From Trametopsis cervina (lineage: Eukaryota > Basidiomycota > Agaricomycetes > Polyporales > Irpicaceae): 64,000 nucleotides of DNA. Under the pieces are notes generated by a model, which was given only the letters and a program-made list of their open reading frames with translations, made no database searches and was not told where the DNA came from. Positions 12,845 to 24,873 of the stretch are shown here, one piece after another. Position numbers and translations under genes: made by a program. The stretch covers positions 1,275,035 through 1,339,034 of the forward strand of contig MU278348.1 of NCBI GenBank assembly GCA_022385755.1. Direction: 5' to 3'. How positions within the stretch are numbered: position 1 is the first letter of the stretch; each line of letters opens with the position of its first letter.

Positions 12845-15229
12845 CGTACGCTACTCAAGACGACATAAACCCACGCGGCGCCAAAACGTTCATCCCACTC
12901 ACCTCTCCTCTCCACCCGTCATCGCTTTCGTATCATGGTATCAGCCCCATCAGCCTGCCCTGCCCACGGCCCAGTTTCTAATTATCCCTGCGCACCGTGA
13001 CACGCTAGGCGCGCGGTTTCACGCAACGCAACGCCCGCCCTAGGGATCCCATCACCCACCCCCATCGCATCGCACATTTGAGATCGAACACGGTTCCTGA
13101 GGACCCCTTCTGGCTGTACGGTGTCTTACAGCAAGGGCGAGGTTATCCACATACAGAGTTCAGGAAGCGCGCCTGTCAATGAGGAAGTTTTCTTACCGAC
13201 TGACAAGCTTCCCATCGGCATCGCGAACAGCCAACAAGAATGTGATGTGGGATGGAATGGATGGACTGACAAACGGATGGATGGATGGGTGGAATTCCGG
13301 GATTCCAGGGCAGCACACACACGCGCGCGCGTTTTGCTGTGCGTTTGACGGTGATTTAGGATGTTATGTGTATCAATATTAGCGGGCGTGAGAGATCTTT
13401 TTTTCTGTTGGTCGGATGCATGTACGTTATGGTATCGCGAAGGAGCTTAATCAGTTGACCGATTCCGATGCGAGTGCTGGATCACGAGAAGGGCGTTGGT
13501 AAAACGATAGGTTGATATGAATATGAATATGAGTTGCGATGCGATTGTATGGTATGGGTATGTATAGCGAGCGCGTACTGTGTGCAGAGCTCATGCGCAT
13601 GCGAGGGTTCTGCCCGATTGGTGCAAGAGCCGTGCGGGGAGTGAAAGCAGTGTGTGTGTGTGTGTGTAAGGAGGCTCACGCAAGGGACGGACGTCATATG
13701 CCGGTAAGACGGTCTTCGGACGACGGTCGGTGCTTGGAGCAGGCAGCTCTATTTTTTCTCTTTGCCCCTCGCGAGCGATTTGCGATGTGACTACGTGGAT
13801 GACTCTGCATGCACAGCAATATCAGCCGTCAGATGAGGGCTAGCTCAATCACGACTGGGTATGGAATGGATTATGCATCACGCTGCGTTCTAGTAAATAC
13901 GGTATCTGGGTACGGCACTGTACTGTACCCACAATTGGATATGGATATGAAAGAGGGGAGCCCCCGGGAGGGGGATGTTGCTGCTGGTGCAGATCGAGAG
14001 AGCCGGTTAGCGTGCTTTTTATTGGTGCCAGGCCGTACTAGCGTATGCCGAGACAGCAGCAGCAGCACTGAGTGACTATTGAGTTCGCCCCTCGCTTTCA
14101 CCCTCACCCCAGCCGTCCGTGTACGTATGTGCTTGGATGTGCACCGTGGGGTGGCAGTGAGGGTATCATGTTATTCTTGCATCCGGGCCACGGCTACAGG
14201 CAGTACTATGGGCAGAGCGCGCGCACGATCAAATGCCGATTGCTATACATTAACCATGTCATTTCACTATTGCAGTAGACGCCCATAATGCACATTAACC
14301 ATTAACAAACACACCATCATCATCATCATTCTCTTGTTCTCGCCTTATTTTTTCCCTTACATGTCAAATGCACACGCTGATAAGGAACGTTCTATACAGA
14401 GCCCAGTGCTGTATGGACAGACAGACAGACACTCCCAGACGGTCTGATGCCACACAGGCAGGCACAGCATCCGCTGCCCATTGCTGCATGATATTGCCAT
14501 GAATAGCAGCGATGCTAGCCCACCTTGTAGTTGTTCTGCCGGTGTTCCCTGCGTGCTCAAGCGAGCCGTGCAGTGCTGCGAGTACAAAGACTGCAGCATA
14601 GCACCATGCATCATCCCCATCTTTCCCGAGCGTGTCACCCAGGGCCTTGCGTAATTACCTCCGCTGATTGTCTCCTATCTGTCCCCTGCCGGAGGAGACC
14701 ATCAATGAGGTAAATCCCAGCATTTCCTCGCCGCCGCCGTACTCGTGTTTCTCGCCGCCCGCCGCGCGCACCCTACGCCATAGATAGCTTTATATACACT
14801 CGTTCGCTAACTGCACATAAGCATAAGTGAACTGGATGTATTGCGGGACAAGGCTAAGCGGGCTTGGTCGGGGATACGGAGTGTTTATGATGCAAATTAC
14901 GGTTGCGTGAGACAATAGACCGATTTGGTATACAGAGTTGGTTATTAGCACTCCTGCTGAAATTTCGCTTTGCCGAGAGAGAGCTTGCTGCTGTCAGCTC
15001 ATTATACTCCCCCCGTCCACTTATCCGCCCCAAGCAGCCTCTGTCCGTTACTCCCATCTCGCTGCCCATCCCACAACGCAGCCCCCCTCCGCTCCCTCGC
15101 GCACGCCTGTCCACCCTGGCTCTCGCTGCTACTGCTACTGCTACTAGTACTGCTACTGCAAATACTACTATCATCAACGCAAACACCGATATCACCAAGC
15201 CTACAACCGGCAATATTCATATTACTTCA
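12845..15229. other. Long intergenic stretch upstream of the triple-homeodomain gene
   Basis: About 2.4 kb without a supported gene. It holds GGAT-rich imperfect repeats near 13250-13295, a (TG)8 run at 13651-13667 and a (CAT)5 run at 14315-14329. A CT-rich tract and open reading frame at 14903-15229 run into the homeodomain gene and are read here as its leader. Long upstream regions are common for developmental regulators. Confidence 0.5.
13651..13667. repeat. (TG)8 microsatellite
   Basis: Simple dinucleotide repeat seen directly in intergenic DNA. Confidence 0.9.
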
Positions 15230-17293
15230 ATGGTCTCGTCAACACCCTTCGATAGCTGGTCTCAATCGCCCTCTGGCACACCCGCCCCCTCGTCGGGCCC
15301 GCAACGACGCCATCCCTCGCCGTCCGCCATGTCCGTCCAGGACGCCAAGGACAAGCCCAAGAAACCCCGGCACCGTCATTCGGCCTGGCAGCTCGTCGCG
15401 CTCAACGAGCTGTACGAGAGAGACGAGCACCCGCCGCTCGATGCGCGCACGTCGTTGGCAGAGAAACTTGGCATGTGAGTCTTTCTCTCGCTCGGGTTTC
15501 ATTGCATGATCATCCTTTCATTATTTTACTGCTTCCGCACTGCTTTATCATCATCCGCCGGCGCCTCTCCTGCGATCCTCCGCAATTTACTTTTCACTTT
15601 CTATTTCGCGGCTCTTCTTTCTCTCACTTTTTGTCGGGCTTTTTGCGCAATCGATAATTACTCAATTACTCTATCCGGCAGGGAAGTCAAGACGGTGAAT
15701 GCCTGGTTCCAGAACAAGCGCGCATCCTCAAAGAAGCGCTCGAACAGGGGCGGCAGCAGCAACAACAACAACAGCAACAGCACCTCCAACGTCGTCTCTG
15801 CCAGTGGCAGCAGCCGCAGCACACATAACAATGCACCGAGTGCGAGTGCGCAGGTCGAGCTCCCGCCGATCTCAGCACTGATCGCGTCGGTGTCGGCGCC
15901 GTCGCCGCACATGGACGACTACGACTCTGAAGACGAGCACCTCCCGCCGTTCCTCGACCGGGCGCAGCACGCACGGCAGCAGTCCGCATTCTACGCAGGC
16001 AACCCGCAGCACCAGCACATGTTCGAGCACGAGTCGCACGCAGCGGCAGTCGCAGCGGCGCGCAAGGGGCGGTCGCGCCCGTCGGCGGCGCAGACGGAGG
16101 AGCTGAGGAAGCTGTACGACATGAACGCGCATCCGTCCAAGGAAGAGCGAGAAGAGCTCGGAGTTCGAATTGGAATGTGCGTCTCGCTTTGATCCCTCTT
16201 GCTTTCCCACGTGGGAGCCTTCCTTCCTTTCCGCTTCCTGCTGCACTTTAGCCCGACGAGACGATATTGACGTGATCCCGTTTTGTTGTTGTTGCTTAGG
16301 CGCTATCAGAGCGTTACCAACTGGTTCCAGAATCAGCGCAGCATCGCAAAGAAGCGTAGGGAGGATCATGATAGCGGCTCTCCTGCGCTCGACAGCGTCC
16401 TCGACAGACATTCCTCGTCCAGGGCGCACACATACTCGCCGTTCCCGCCGTCCTCGTCGGTCGCGCACCCGTCGCTCTCGGTGCCCCCTGCATCACGCCA
16501 TCCGTCGCTCGGCCTTGGTCTCGGCTTCCACCCACGCGCAAGAAGATCACCCAGTCTCGCCACAGTCGGTCTAGACAGCCGCGGATCGTCGCCTCGTCCG
16601 AGCCCATACAGCACTGCAATGACCGAACGTAGTATATCCTCGGCTTCTACGAACGCCCGCGCACGACGCACCCGTCCAGAGCCATATCAGCTCGAGGCCC
16701 TCAAGAAGCTCTTCCACCGCACGGCGACGCCATCTATCGAAGAACGCGGCGCACTCGCGCTCGAGATCAACATGGACGTCGGCAAAGTCACGAACTGGTT
16801 CCGCAACCTGCGCCAGTCGTCGCGTAAGCAGCGGTCCAAGGTCGGCTCAGGCGGCTCGGGGTCCGAGGACGAAGACGACGAGGACGAGGACGACATGATG
16901 AGCGTCTCAGCGTACACGCACGACTTTTCTCGCGCAGGCTCGCCGGCGTCGATGGCGTCAGACGAGCGACACGCAATGATGGACGTCGTCGTCGACAAGC
17001 GCAAGCTGTACACGCACCACCCCGCGAACAACTCGCGTTCGTCAGACATGGCGAGCGAGGAGGACGCGCAGGAGGCCGTGACGCCCTCGCCTGCGTCCTC
17101 GCCGTACCCTGCGTTCCCGCTCGCAGGCAAGCCAGCACCCGCCCCGCAGATCCGTAGGGACTCGTCGTCGTCCTCGACGTATGCGCTCAATGGGCTCTCG
17201 CTCGCGGACGTGATGGACCGCCCGATGCATACTGGCGTCAAGGTCGAGGACGCGCTGCTTTTGCTGAGTTTCTCGCATAACGTGCCGCGGTGA
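15230..17293 (+). CDS. Protein with three homeodomains
   Basis: Presumed nuclear DNA-binding regulator. Three exons (15230-15474, 15682-16176, 16300-17293) give 577 residues. There are three homeodomains: about residues 46-104 (third-helix motif VNAWFQNKRA), 209-268 (VTNWFQNQRS) and 367-426 (VTNWFRNLRQ). Each is preceded by a basic arm (PRHRH, GRSRP, RARRTR). Linkers are rich in Ser, Asn, His and Pro. An acidic run (SGSEDEDDEDEDDMM) follows the third domain, and the tail ends in a predicted hydrophobic stretch. Both introns fall inside homeodomains 1 and 2 at the same place, splitting the Met codon AT|G eight residues before the Trp of helix 3. Homeodomain 3 has no intron. The start at 15230 (MVSSTPFDSW) is preferred; the frame is open upstream to 14903, so a longer N-terminus is possible. 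Targets are unknown. Confidence 0.88.
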
Positions 17294-19851
17294 ATTGTAC
17301 GAAAAGTAATGTAAGTGTGTGCTTTTTTTGGCGTGTGGGTTTGTGATGCTGATTAAGTGGTGTGTTTTTAGACCTTGTTATAATTGAACTCTCGACCGAC
17401 CGACTCGGCCTTTCGCTTTCTTTCTGTGTGACGGATATACAGCACCGTAATTGACCCGACCGCCCATACACGGGGCTCGTCCTTCCGTCTTCCGTCAACC
17501 TTCGCCTTCGCCACTTTCGTTTTCGATCTACGATACCACCGCCTCTTGCTCCCGGATACGCCTGCTCGAGATCAGGTCGTATTGTACTCTTGCCCCTCTT
17601 GGACCGCTCACCATGCCTGCCCATCCGTCCGTCCGTCCGTGTGCCGTTTCTTTGCTCGTTATGCATACCATCACCCCGCATCGCATCCGCTAACCACCAA
17701 CCACCGTCACCTAACATTATATGTATTTCCACCGTCCGTCCGTCCGTTTTATACCGTACCGCGTCCTGCCCTACGTTATTCCTCCCTCCCTCCCCATTTT
17801 TCGTTCAACGCTTCCGCGCAAACCAATATCAATATCGTACTATAGTTGTCACAATAGCTTGCATTGCCGCTGTACATACCCTGTGCTTACTTCCTCACTA
17901 AATTCGTTTCTTGCTAAAAGTGTGTGTGTGCGTGTACGTGTTTATTCAGACTGTCGGAGTCGCGCCGTGTACGTATTCTGTTCGCGTCACGAGTTGGTGT
18001 CCCTGCAGGGCTGCTTAAATTCATACTGTGCAGGGACTGTAATAGATTGATATCCATAGATATCTAGCATACAGTAGTCCAGATCCACGACACGATGGAA
18101 TTTTTCGGATGATCCGTTCTTGGTGTCCAGTCCAGCTAGCTGTGGAAACAAAGCGAGCTTTTTATATCGATGCGTCGATGCATGCGCGTGATCGAGCTCC
18201 GACGGTGGATTCAGATTCGATTCAGGGAGGTGCGTGCCTCGGAGTCGGGTGCTGCACGAACGTTGAGCCGGGTGGGATGAATGGAACATGCCGTACTGGA
18301 CTGGAATCGTTTGCTGTAAATTGCCGGACCTTGGCAATATGCTTGTCGAGTAAAGTGAGTACTGTACAGCAGCTGCTGACGGACGTATCTCCGTAACTGT
18401 CACCGGAGGTACACTTTACTGTACAGGTGAATGGTAATGATTGTACGCTATATCATGCATCAATTACAGTGGGATGAAAGAAATGCTATAAACGACCGCA
18501 TGATTATTGGCGTGGCTAGTGATCACACATACATGATGACCGATCGGGGAATCTGTGTTGACGAGTTCCCAACATAAGTTTAAACCGTATGTATGCATGC
18601 TGCTATCACTACTATCGTTCCACACTGAGCAAACAAACTCACCCCACTTGCCCACGACGTCCTAGGAGAGCGAGAGAAGTGCTATAGGGGTATTGAGATG
18701 GCCGCGCAAACAGCAGGTACTTTGAATCATGATATGGGGATGTTCATCCGAGATGTGCGTCACTCGTCATTTGAAGTATTGTATATGCATTGCTTCGTAT
18801 GATGGGCTATGTTGACCTCTACGAGGATATTGTCAGAGCTGCATACGTCCGATTCCGACGCCGGGGATGATAGAGGGAATCATCCAATTTGATGATGCAG
18901 GTGTTGGAACTTGGAAAACTAATGAGCTGGAGCGACAAAGTCGGAAATGGGACATCAAAACATTGCGCGCGTCTCCCTTCAACACCATCGAACCTTCTTC
19001 AATGACTTATTCAGCCTGGCATGCTCTGCTGCTGCTTAGTTCTTGGTGGCTTAGCATCGGCGACATACACAAATATCTGCGCTCGTTGAATAGAGCCTAT
19101 GACTCTGAATCCTGATGGCCAACCGGAACGAACGAATGCTGTGCAGCCACGACCGCGCCGCAGAACCTGGCTAGCGGCCAGCCCACGATTGACTCGACTG
19201 TGGTCGTTGTCAAAAGAAAAGATGCTAGCTGGGGGCGCGTTGGGGCTGTATGCTTTCCAGGGTATCGCAGTATGTGTCATTGTCTGATCTGCGTACGTTG
19301 TACTGTATATAATGGATGGCCATTGCCTCTACTGTTCGGGTGTCTCGCTTTTCTAGCATTGGCGCGCGCGCGACACGAAGGGAGGCTCTGCTGCTTGGAA
19401 ATCAGTGTTGATTACAACAGGACGGACACTTATAACTATCGGTGTATTGCTTACTATTATACGTGGGAGGTGCGTTAACGCCGAATTGCCTGTTCTCTCT
19501 TTGCTTACATCGCCGCGAACGATACGCACGGGCAGACAGAGTCGCGTTCTGCCATCGGTGCAACTCATCGGCACATCTCTAGTGGGCATCGTAGCTGTGT
19601 ATTTTATACCAAACAAGCTATCTGTCATAGCAAGTGAGTCAATCGCTTCATATCTTGGCCTGGGTAGCAAGAATTGGGTGAGCGATGATCTTTATGGCCA
19701 CCAGGCATCTTCCGCACTATCTCTGGCATGCTAATGACTTCCTCCGAGATTCCAGCACCCGAACGAAAGCGATTCACGCATTGCTGCTTTGTCGTCGTGC
19801 CGACAAAATACGCATATACTACGCATACAACCGGCGCGTGTGTCGAACACG
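17294..19851. other. Gene-free stretch after the triple-homeodomain gene
   Basis: About 2.5 kb with no supported gene. Pyrimidine-rich DNA with CCGT repeats lies at 17620-17750. Several short open frames in 18.1-19.7 kb show no recognisable motif. The distal end presumably holds the F-box gene promoter. Confidence 0.5.
17625..17747. repeat. Two (CCGT)4 tracts
   Basis: Four tandem CCGT units at 17625-17640 and again at 17732-17747, about 90 bases apart in C/T-rich intergenic DNA. Confidence 0.85.
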
Positions 19852-21180
19852 ATGACCAATCTCGCGCCGGCGACAAGTGCGAGCCCGCCTTCGCTGGGCA
19901 TACATGACCTACCAGCCGAGATCCTTGTGCTCATCTTCGAGGAAGGCGGCCGGCTGACCTTGCAAGACGATCATCTCCCATTCGCGGTCCTCGCGACGCA
20001 CGTCTGCCGCCTCTGGCGGCGCGTCGCGCTCAACACGTCCTCCGTCTGGTGCAGCATCCCCGTGCACCCGCTCCGCCCGGGGCTCACCGAACACTTCCTC
20101 TCTCGGAGCGGCCGCCTCCCGCTGGACGTATGTCTCCACTTCAAGAAAGTGCTGAAGACCGAAAGCGCGCTCGCGACGATATTCGAGCACCGCCGCCGCT
20201 GGGTCAACTTTTATCTGCGCGCGGGGAACGGCGGCGGGATGTACCTCGTCATACAGCGGCTGCGTGCCGCAGGGGACTCGTTACCGCTCCTGCGCCATCT
20301 GGGGATTTCCGTTACGGCGAAGCCGGGGACGGTGGGCAGGGTTCCTGAGATATTCCCGGACGGCGACCGCCCGCGCGGGTTGGAGAGTATCACGATGCAC
20401 GGCACATCGTGCGACTTCCGCTCACCCATCTTCTCTGGGCTTACGCACCTCAATCTATCCTTCTTCCCGCGCAGCATGGGCATACCAAAGTACGCGACCT
20501 TCGCAGAGTTGTTCCGCTCCGCACAGCACTTGACGCACCTCAAGCTCGCTGGCGTATTCCCCAATCTCACCGAAGGAAGAGAGTACGCGGAGATCGAGCT
20601 GCCGGCGCTGCACACGCTCGAGCTCGTGATGAAGCAGGACGAGGACTACGTCCCGCTGTTCTTCTCCATCATCTGCGCGCCCGCGCTGCAAGTGCTGCGG
20701 TTCGAGAGCCGCTGGGTTACGACCTGGAGCGGGTTCGGGTACTGTGTACCCATCGTCTCCGCCAAGTTTGCGCATCTGCATACGCTGAGCCTCGTCATGG
20801 CCACGCCGGGCGTGTCGGAGGACATGGTCATGAAGCCAGAGATGTTCATGTGCTTTCCCGAGCTGCGCGTGCTGACGCTGAGCGCGTTCCACGACTACAC
20901 GCTCATGCACTGCTTCGTGAAGCCGTGGATTGCGATGTATGGCGCGCACGAGCATGCGTTTCTGTCGATATACGAGGGGACGGTGTTTCCGAAGCTGGAT
21001 CTGCTGATTGTGAATGCGCCGTTTGATACTGAGGAAGAGATCCAACAGGGCGGGGAGGACACGCTCGAGGAGGGGATTTATGTGTTGGGCGGTTTGAGAC
21101 TGTCGTGCGGGCTGCCTATGGAGGTCATGTTGAGGCCTATTTTTGAGGAGTATGTTCCTGATCCTCTGGACGTTGATTGA
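19852..21180 (+). CDS. F-box protein with LRR-like C-terminal part
   Basis: Probable substrate adaptor of an SCF ubiquitin ligase; basidiomycetes carry large families of these. Single exon, 442 residues. The F-box lies at about residues 18-65 (HDLPAEILVLIFEEGGR, then HVCRLWRRVALNTSSVWCSI), matching the Agaricomycete F-box start with the LPxEIL core and the VCRxWRxVA helix. The remainder contains irregular leucine-rich segments (LTHLNLSFFPRS, LTHLKLAGVFPNL, LHTLELVMKQ, LRVLTLSAFHDY) typical of these proteins, and an acidic C-terminus. The frame is open upstream of the ATG without another ATG. The substrate cannot be predicted. Confidence 0.85.
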   Translation: MTNLAPATSASPPSLGIHDLPAEILVLIFEEGGRLTLQDDHLPFAVLATHVCRLWRRVALNTSSVWCSIPVHPLRPGLTEHFLSRSGRLPLDVCLHFKKVLKTESALATIFEHRRRWVNFYLRAGNGGGMYLVIQRLRAAGDSLPLLRHLGISVTAKPGTVGRVPEIFPDGDRPRGLESITMHGTSCDFRSPIFSGLTHLNLSFFPRSMGIPKYATFAELFRSAQHLTHLKLAGVFPNLTEGREYAEIELPALHTLELVMKQDEDYVPLFFSIICAPALQVLRFESRWVTTWSGFGYCVPIVSAKFAHLHTLSLVMATPGVSEDMVMKPEMFMCFPELRVLTLSAFHDYTLMHCFVKPWIAMYGAHEHAFLSIYEGTVFPKLDLLIVNAPFDTEEEIQQGGEDTLEEGIYVLGGLRLSCGLPMEVMLRPIFEEYVPDPLDVD

Positions 21181-21497
21181 TCGAGTATACGTTACCCACG
21201 TACGTGCTCTGTTGTATATACTGTATTTATTGGCGTATTGAACGGAATATCTGCCGTTGTAGCTCCTCTCATGGAGGGATCGCCGCGTGAACGGTCTTAG
21301 CGGTACAGAGTATCCGAGGTCCCATCCAGTTTAGCTTTGCAGGCCACGATCGACGACGTCACACGTCATTCGCCTGCTCATTATGGTCTCGTGATCGAGA
21401 AAGGGATCCACAGGTAGCCATCTGCCCAGGCTCTCTTATACATGCTCCTAAAAAAAATGCCCACCCACGACATACCGCTCTGTACTCCTAAACCACT
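21181..21497. other. Short intergenic gap
   Basis: Nothing recognised apart from an A-run (about 21450-21456) before the next gene's ATG. Confidence 0.5.
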
Positions 21498-22459
21498 ATG
21501 TGGATTGCTCACTTCGCACAAGGTTGGCATTTCGACAGAAAATATCCCAGAGCCGTACTGATTGACATGGCATGAACAGGCCTTGTTGCCAAACCATTCG
21601 CACCTAGGGTGCCGCTCGCGCTCCTAACTTTCGCAGGGGCGCTCCCGGACGCGCTGTTTTTCTTGTTACAGTTCCTCGGAATCGAGACGTTCAACTTCGA
21701 CCAGGGTATCGCAAATCACGCGGGATGTTTCCCGTACACGAATGACTACCCGTTCAGCCACTCCCTTGCTGGAATGGTCGTGTCAGGTATGTGCCCCTTT
21801 ATGCATACGCGCCACATCTTACAAACTGCATCATGATTGTAGGCGCAGTCTTGGCTGTGTTGTATAAAGCATTCGCGAGGGTGCCTGCCACTCCCAAAGA
21901 CCTTGCGATCATCGTCGCCACCAGCGCGAGCCACTTCCTCCTCGAGTGGCCATCGCACCGCGAAGGTTTGTCCCTCTTCCCTCACTTCACATTTCTCGTT
22001 CTAATTTTCATTTTTAGACATAAAGCTCACCCCGAACGACGCTGTCCAGCTCGGCGGCAGCCTCTTCGACCACCCCGTGGCGACCTTCCTCACCGAGGTC
22101 GCCCTCTTCTTCTTCGGCCTGTGGGTGTACAGCACCTTCACTCCCGCTGGGAGCAAGGCGGGCATCAACGCCAACCCGAACCTGCTCACGATGCTCTCCG
22201 TGTTCATGGTCGCACAGCAGGCGCATTTCTGCTTTGGCGCGTACGTCCATTCGTTTATTTGTGCATAGGGGTCAAAGTGCTGATACTTGGGATGTGTAGG
22301 GCACCAACGTCTGAGACGCGGTGGGTTCATGCGCCGTTGTTCCTGTTTGAGATCGTCGCTTCGTGCTGGATGCTCGGGTGGATGGACGGGCAGACGAATA
22401 CTCTTGGAATCAACGGTGTCAACGGTAATGCACCCGAGGTGCTGAAGAAACTCAACTAA
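21498..22459 (+). CDS. Conserved multi-pass membrane protein (YdjM/DUF457-like features)
   Basis: Unknown function. Five exons (21498-21522, 21580-21786, 21843-21965, 22018-22240, 22300-22459) give 245 residues. The start MWIAHFAQGLVAKPFAP is followed by hydrophobic segments at about residues 20-40 (ALLTFAGALPDALFFLLQFL), 68-85 (SLAGMVVSGAVLAVLYKAF), 90-110, 130-150 (VATFLTEVALFFFGLWVYS) and 165-230. The LPD in the first segment, the PYTNDYPFSHSLAG motif with a conserved-looking His-Ser, and SHFLLEWPSHRED resemble the Asp/His pattern of membrane-bound metal-dependent hydrolases of the YdjM (DUF457) type. That relationship is an inference from motif shape only. The splice model is well supported by continuous hydrophobic frames. 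The first exon is only 25 nt long. Confidence 0.8.
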
Positions 22460-22821
22460 GGGTCCGTACTACTGCGCACTAAATAAATGTACTAGTATCA
22501 GTTGTAAGATAACAAGCCTGGTCGTAATCTCATTCCATGTGCGCACGATCGAATGTGTTACCTGTCAGTGTTCACTGCTCACGAAGCTGAAGGTAATGTT
22601 ATGCAATTCGTTTGCTTCTGGTTGTGCGTGGACAATGGTATGAATGATGCATTGAGGGTATACGAAACATGCAATGAGAGAGACAAATCGAACGTGGATG
22701 ATTACATGCGAACGAACTTATGATAGGAAAATGCTGGGGATGATACAATGTCCAGCACGTTTATTTCCGAGGCTCACGTGCGTGGATGCGCCTCGTAATT
22801 ACCGTTTTTCAACTTCAACGT
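22460..22821. other. Convergent 3' intergenic gap
   Basis: Lies between the 3' ends of two convergent genes. No gene seen; presumably both 3' UTRs. Confidence 0.5.
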
Positions 22822-24618
22822 TCACGATGAGGGCACGAAGATGTCCTTTGTTGTTCCTCCTTCGCGAGAATTTTCCTTGGACGAGAGTAACCGAGACTGA
22901 GACAAATGTGTTCCTCCGATCGGCTCAGTGACCAGATGTACGCCAAGGAACGGAGAGGCTTCATGCTGCCGAGGACTCGGGAATAGGTTTTTAAAGTATT
23001 CAGAATCATCCGCTGGGGCTGTATAAAAGCTATCATTGGTGTTCTGTCTTGATTTGAGCACAGGGCTCTGGAGAATGTCGCTCATCTCCAAGGATGTCGG
23101 ACTAGAACGATTGCGAGAATGGCCATGCAGAGAGTCAGAGGGCCACAGAGTACTGCTCATAGTAGTAGCAGTTTCAGAGAGACTCGGAGTCTGGGAAGGC
23201 GAGGGCGCGAAACGAGCATCCTGAGAGCGGCCGCCGTAAAGAACCCAGTTGCTGAATTCGCCATTTCCTTTTATTGCAGTCCGATAGACAGATGCCGGCG
23301 GTTGAGGCACAGGAGCGCGATACATTTGCGGCGGGTAAGGCACGGAGAACAACGGCGGTGGAACGGAAGCATAAACCGGTTGACTAGAGGCGACTTTAGG
23401 TTCGGGGACGAGAGAGTACGGCGAAAGGTCATAGCCAGAGAAAGGGACGCTGCCCGAGACGAGTTTATCATAGTAGCCTTGCACTTGCTGGGTCATGTAA
23501 GCCTTGTATGTGCCGACAGATTCTTCGATGCCACAGGCAGGCGGGAGCACCTCCGAAAGAGACTGGTAGAACGCCTCGCGCTGGGGTTGAGGCAGAGCTT
23601 GTTCGTTATCCAGAGGCATCATGGCACTCAAGCAGTCAATTTGATCCTTTGCACCTTCCAGAATAGGCGATGCTTGCGGAGGACCAGGCGTATACGGTAT
23701 TTTTTGCTGTTCAGAGATCCAGTCGGACGTGCGGTCCGTGGGAGTTTTCGGGAGAGGTTCACCAGCCGGCAAAGGAGGACCGTGATATTCAGGGAGAGCA
23801 GAGAACATGTAAGGAGCGTGATGGGCAGGATGCATTGGAGGGTAAACAAGAACAGAAGGGTGCGACATAACGCCACCATCGATGTATTCGCCATACGCTT
23901 GCGCGGAATAGCCCGAGTGTTGCCGATGTGGGTGACAAGCCGCTTCATATGGCACTAAGTTGCTAGTTGTAGGCAGGGAACGTACAGGTCGAGTAAAAGT
24001 GGGCGTTGCTGGTATTGCCTTCTTGCTTGGCGTAGGGTTGGCCGGAGGGTCACTGGCACGAGGAGACGCAGCCGTGTCTCTGATGTCTGCTTTGATTCGT
24101 CTCTAAAAACTTTATCTGTTACGAAAGCTCAAATATGCCAAAATCATACTTGCCTGTGTGCGAGTGTCAGGGCGCCGAAGGAGGCTCAGCTTCACCGCGC
24201 GTTTTTCTTCCCGCTTTTCGGACGAAGAAACGCGTAGTCCCTTGTTGTGATACCAGTCGTATATATGCCGGCGATCCACGTTGAACCGCTGCTGAATCAC
24301 TTGTCGTACGGCAAACGGAGGCATCTCGGTCATTCCAGGCTGAAGGAGTGCTTCAAGTTCTTTGACGAGTTCTGAGCCCAGTCGGCCAGCCAAGCTGTCT
24401 GGGTTCATGCGCCTGCGGATAGAGGCCGATTCAGGGCTTATAGATGCTTCAGAAAGCATTGCAGGAGAAACCGTTGAAGGAGTCCTGAAAGGCTGCGCCT
24501 GTGCAGAGGAAAAGTCGGAGGATGCATCCAAGCTGCTTCTGCGAGGTGTCGTTGGCTCTGCAATGCGAGTCTTTTTGACAGAAGGCGAGTCATCTTCCGC
24601 TGCTGCACGTTTGGGCAT
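22822..24618 (-). CDS. Atypical homeodomain protein
   Basis: Presumed DNA-binding regulator. Two exons (24154-24618, 22822-24102) give 581 residues. After a Ser/Pro-rich, basic N-terminus (MPKRAAAEDD) a homeodomain-like region spans about residues 80-142: leucine-rich first helix (ELVKELEALLQPG), second helix (FAVRQVIQQRFNVD) and third helix (RRHIYDWYHNKGLRV). The helix carries WYHN where most homeodomains have WFxN, so DNA binding is plausible but not certain. The long C-terminal part is rich in Pro, Tyr, Ser and Gln and looks disordered, as in activation domains. The intron has a GC donor (cag|gcaagt). No GT donor nearby restores the frame. Confidence 0.78.
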
Positions 24619-24873
24619 CCCAGAGACGAATCTTGCAAACCTGGAACAAGAGTTAAAAAGAAAAAAGCGTCACGCCCACGACAAGAACGTCGCGGTACAA
24701 GAAGTTAAACCTTTGTCTGACGCTGGTATCAGAAGTCCTTGACCCATGACGTTTGCGCGGAGGACTCCGAACACCCCTATCAGACGACATTGCTAGCATG
24801 GTTCCCCGTGGTAAGAGTGGGAAATGTACTAGGATAGCATTATACTCCATGTATGGTCTAAACAGTCAACATC

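Noticed and set aside
15230..24618. Two homeodomain genes close together as a possible A mating-type locus
   Set aside because: They are on opposite strands but not a divergent HD1/HD2 pair, five to seven kilobases apart with unrelated genes between. No mitochondrial intermediate peptidase gene is nearby, and a three-homeodomain protein does not fit the mating-type model.
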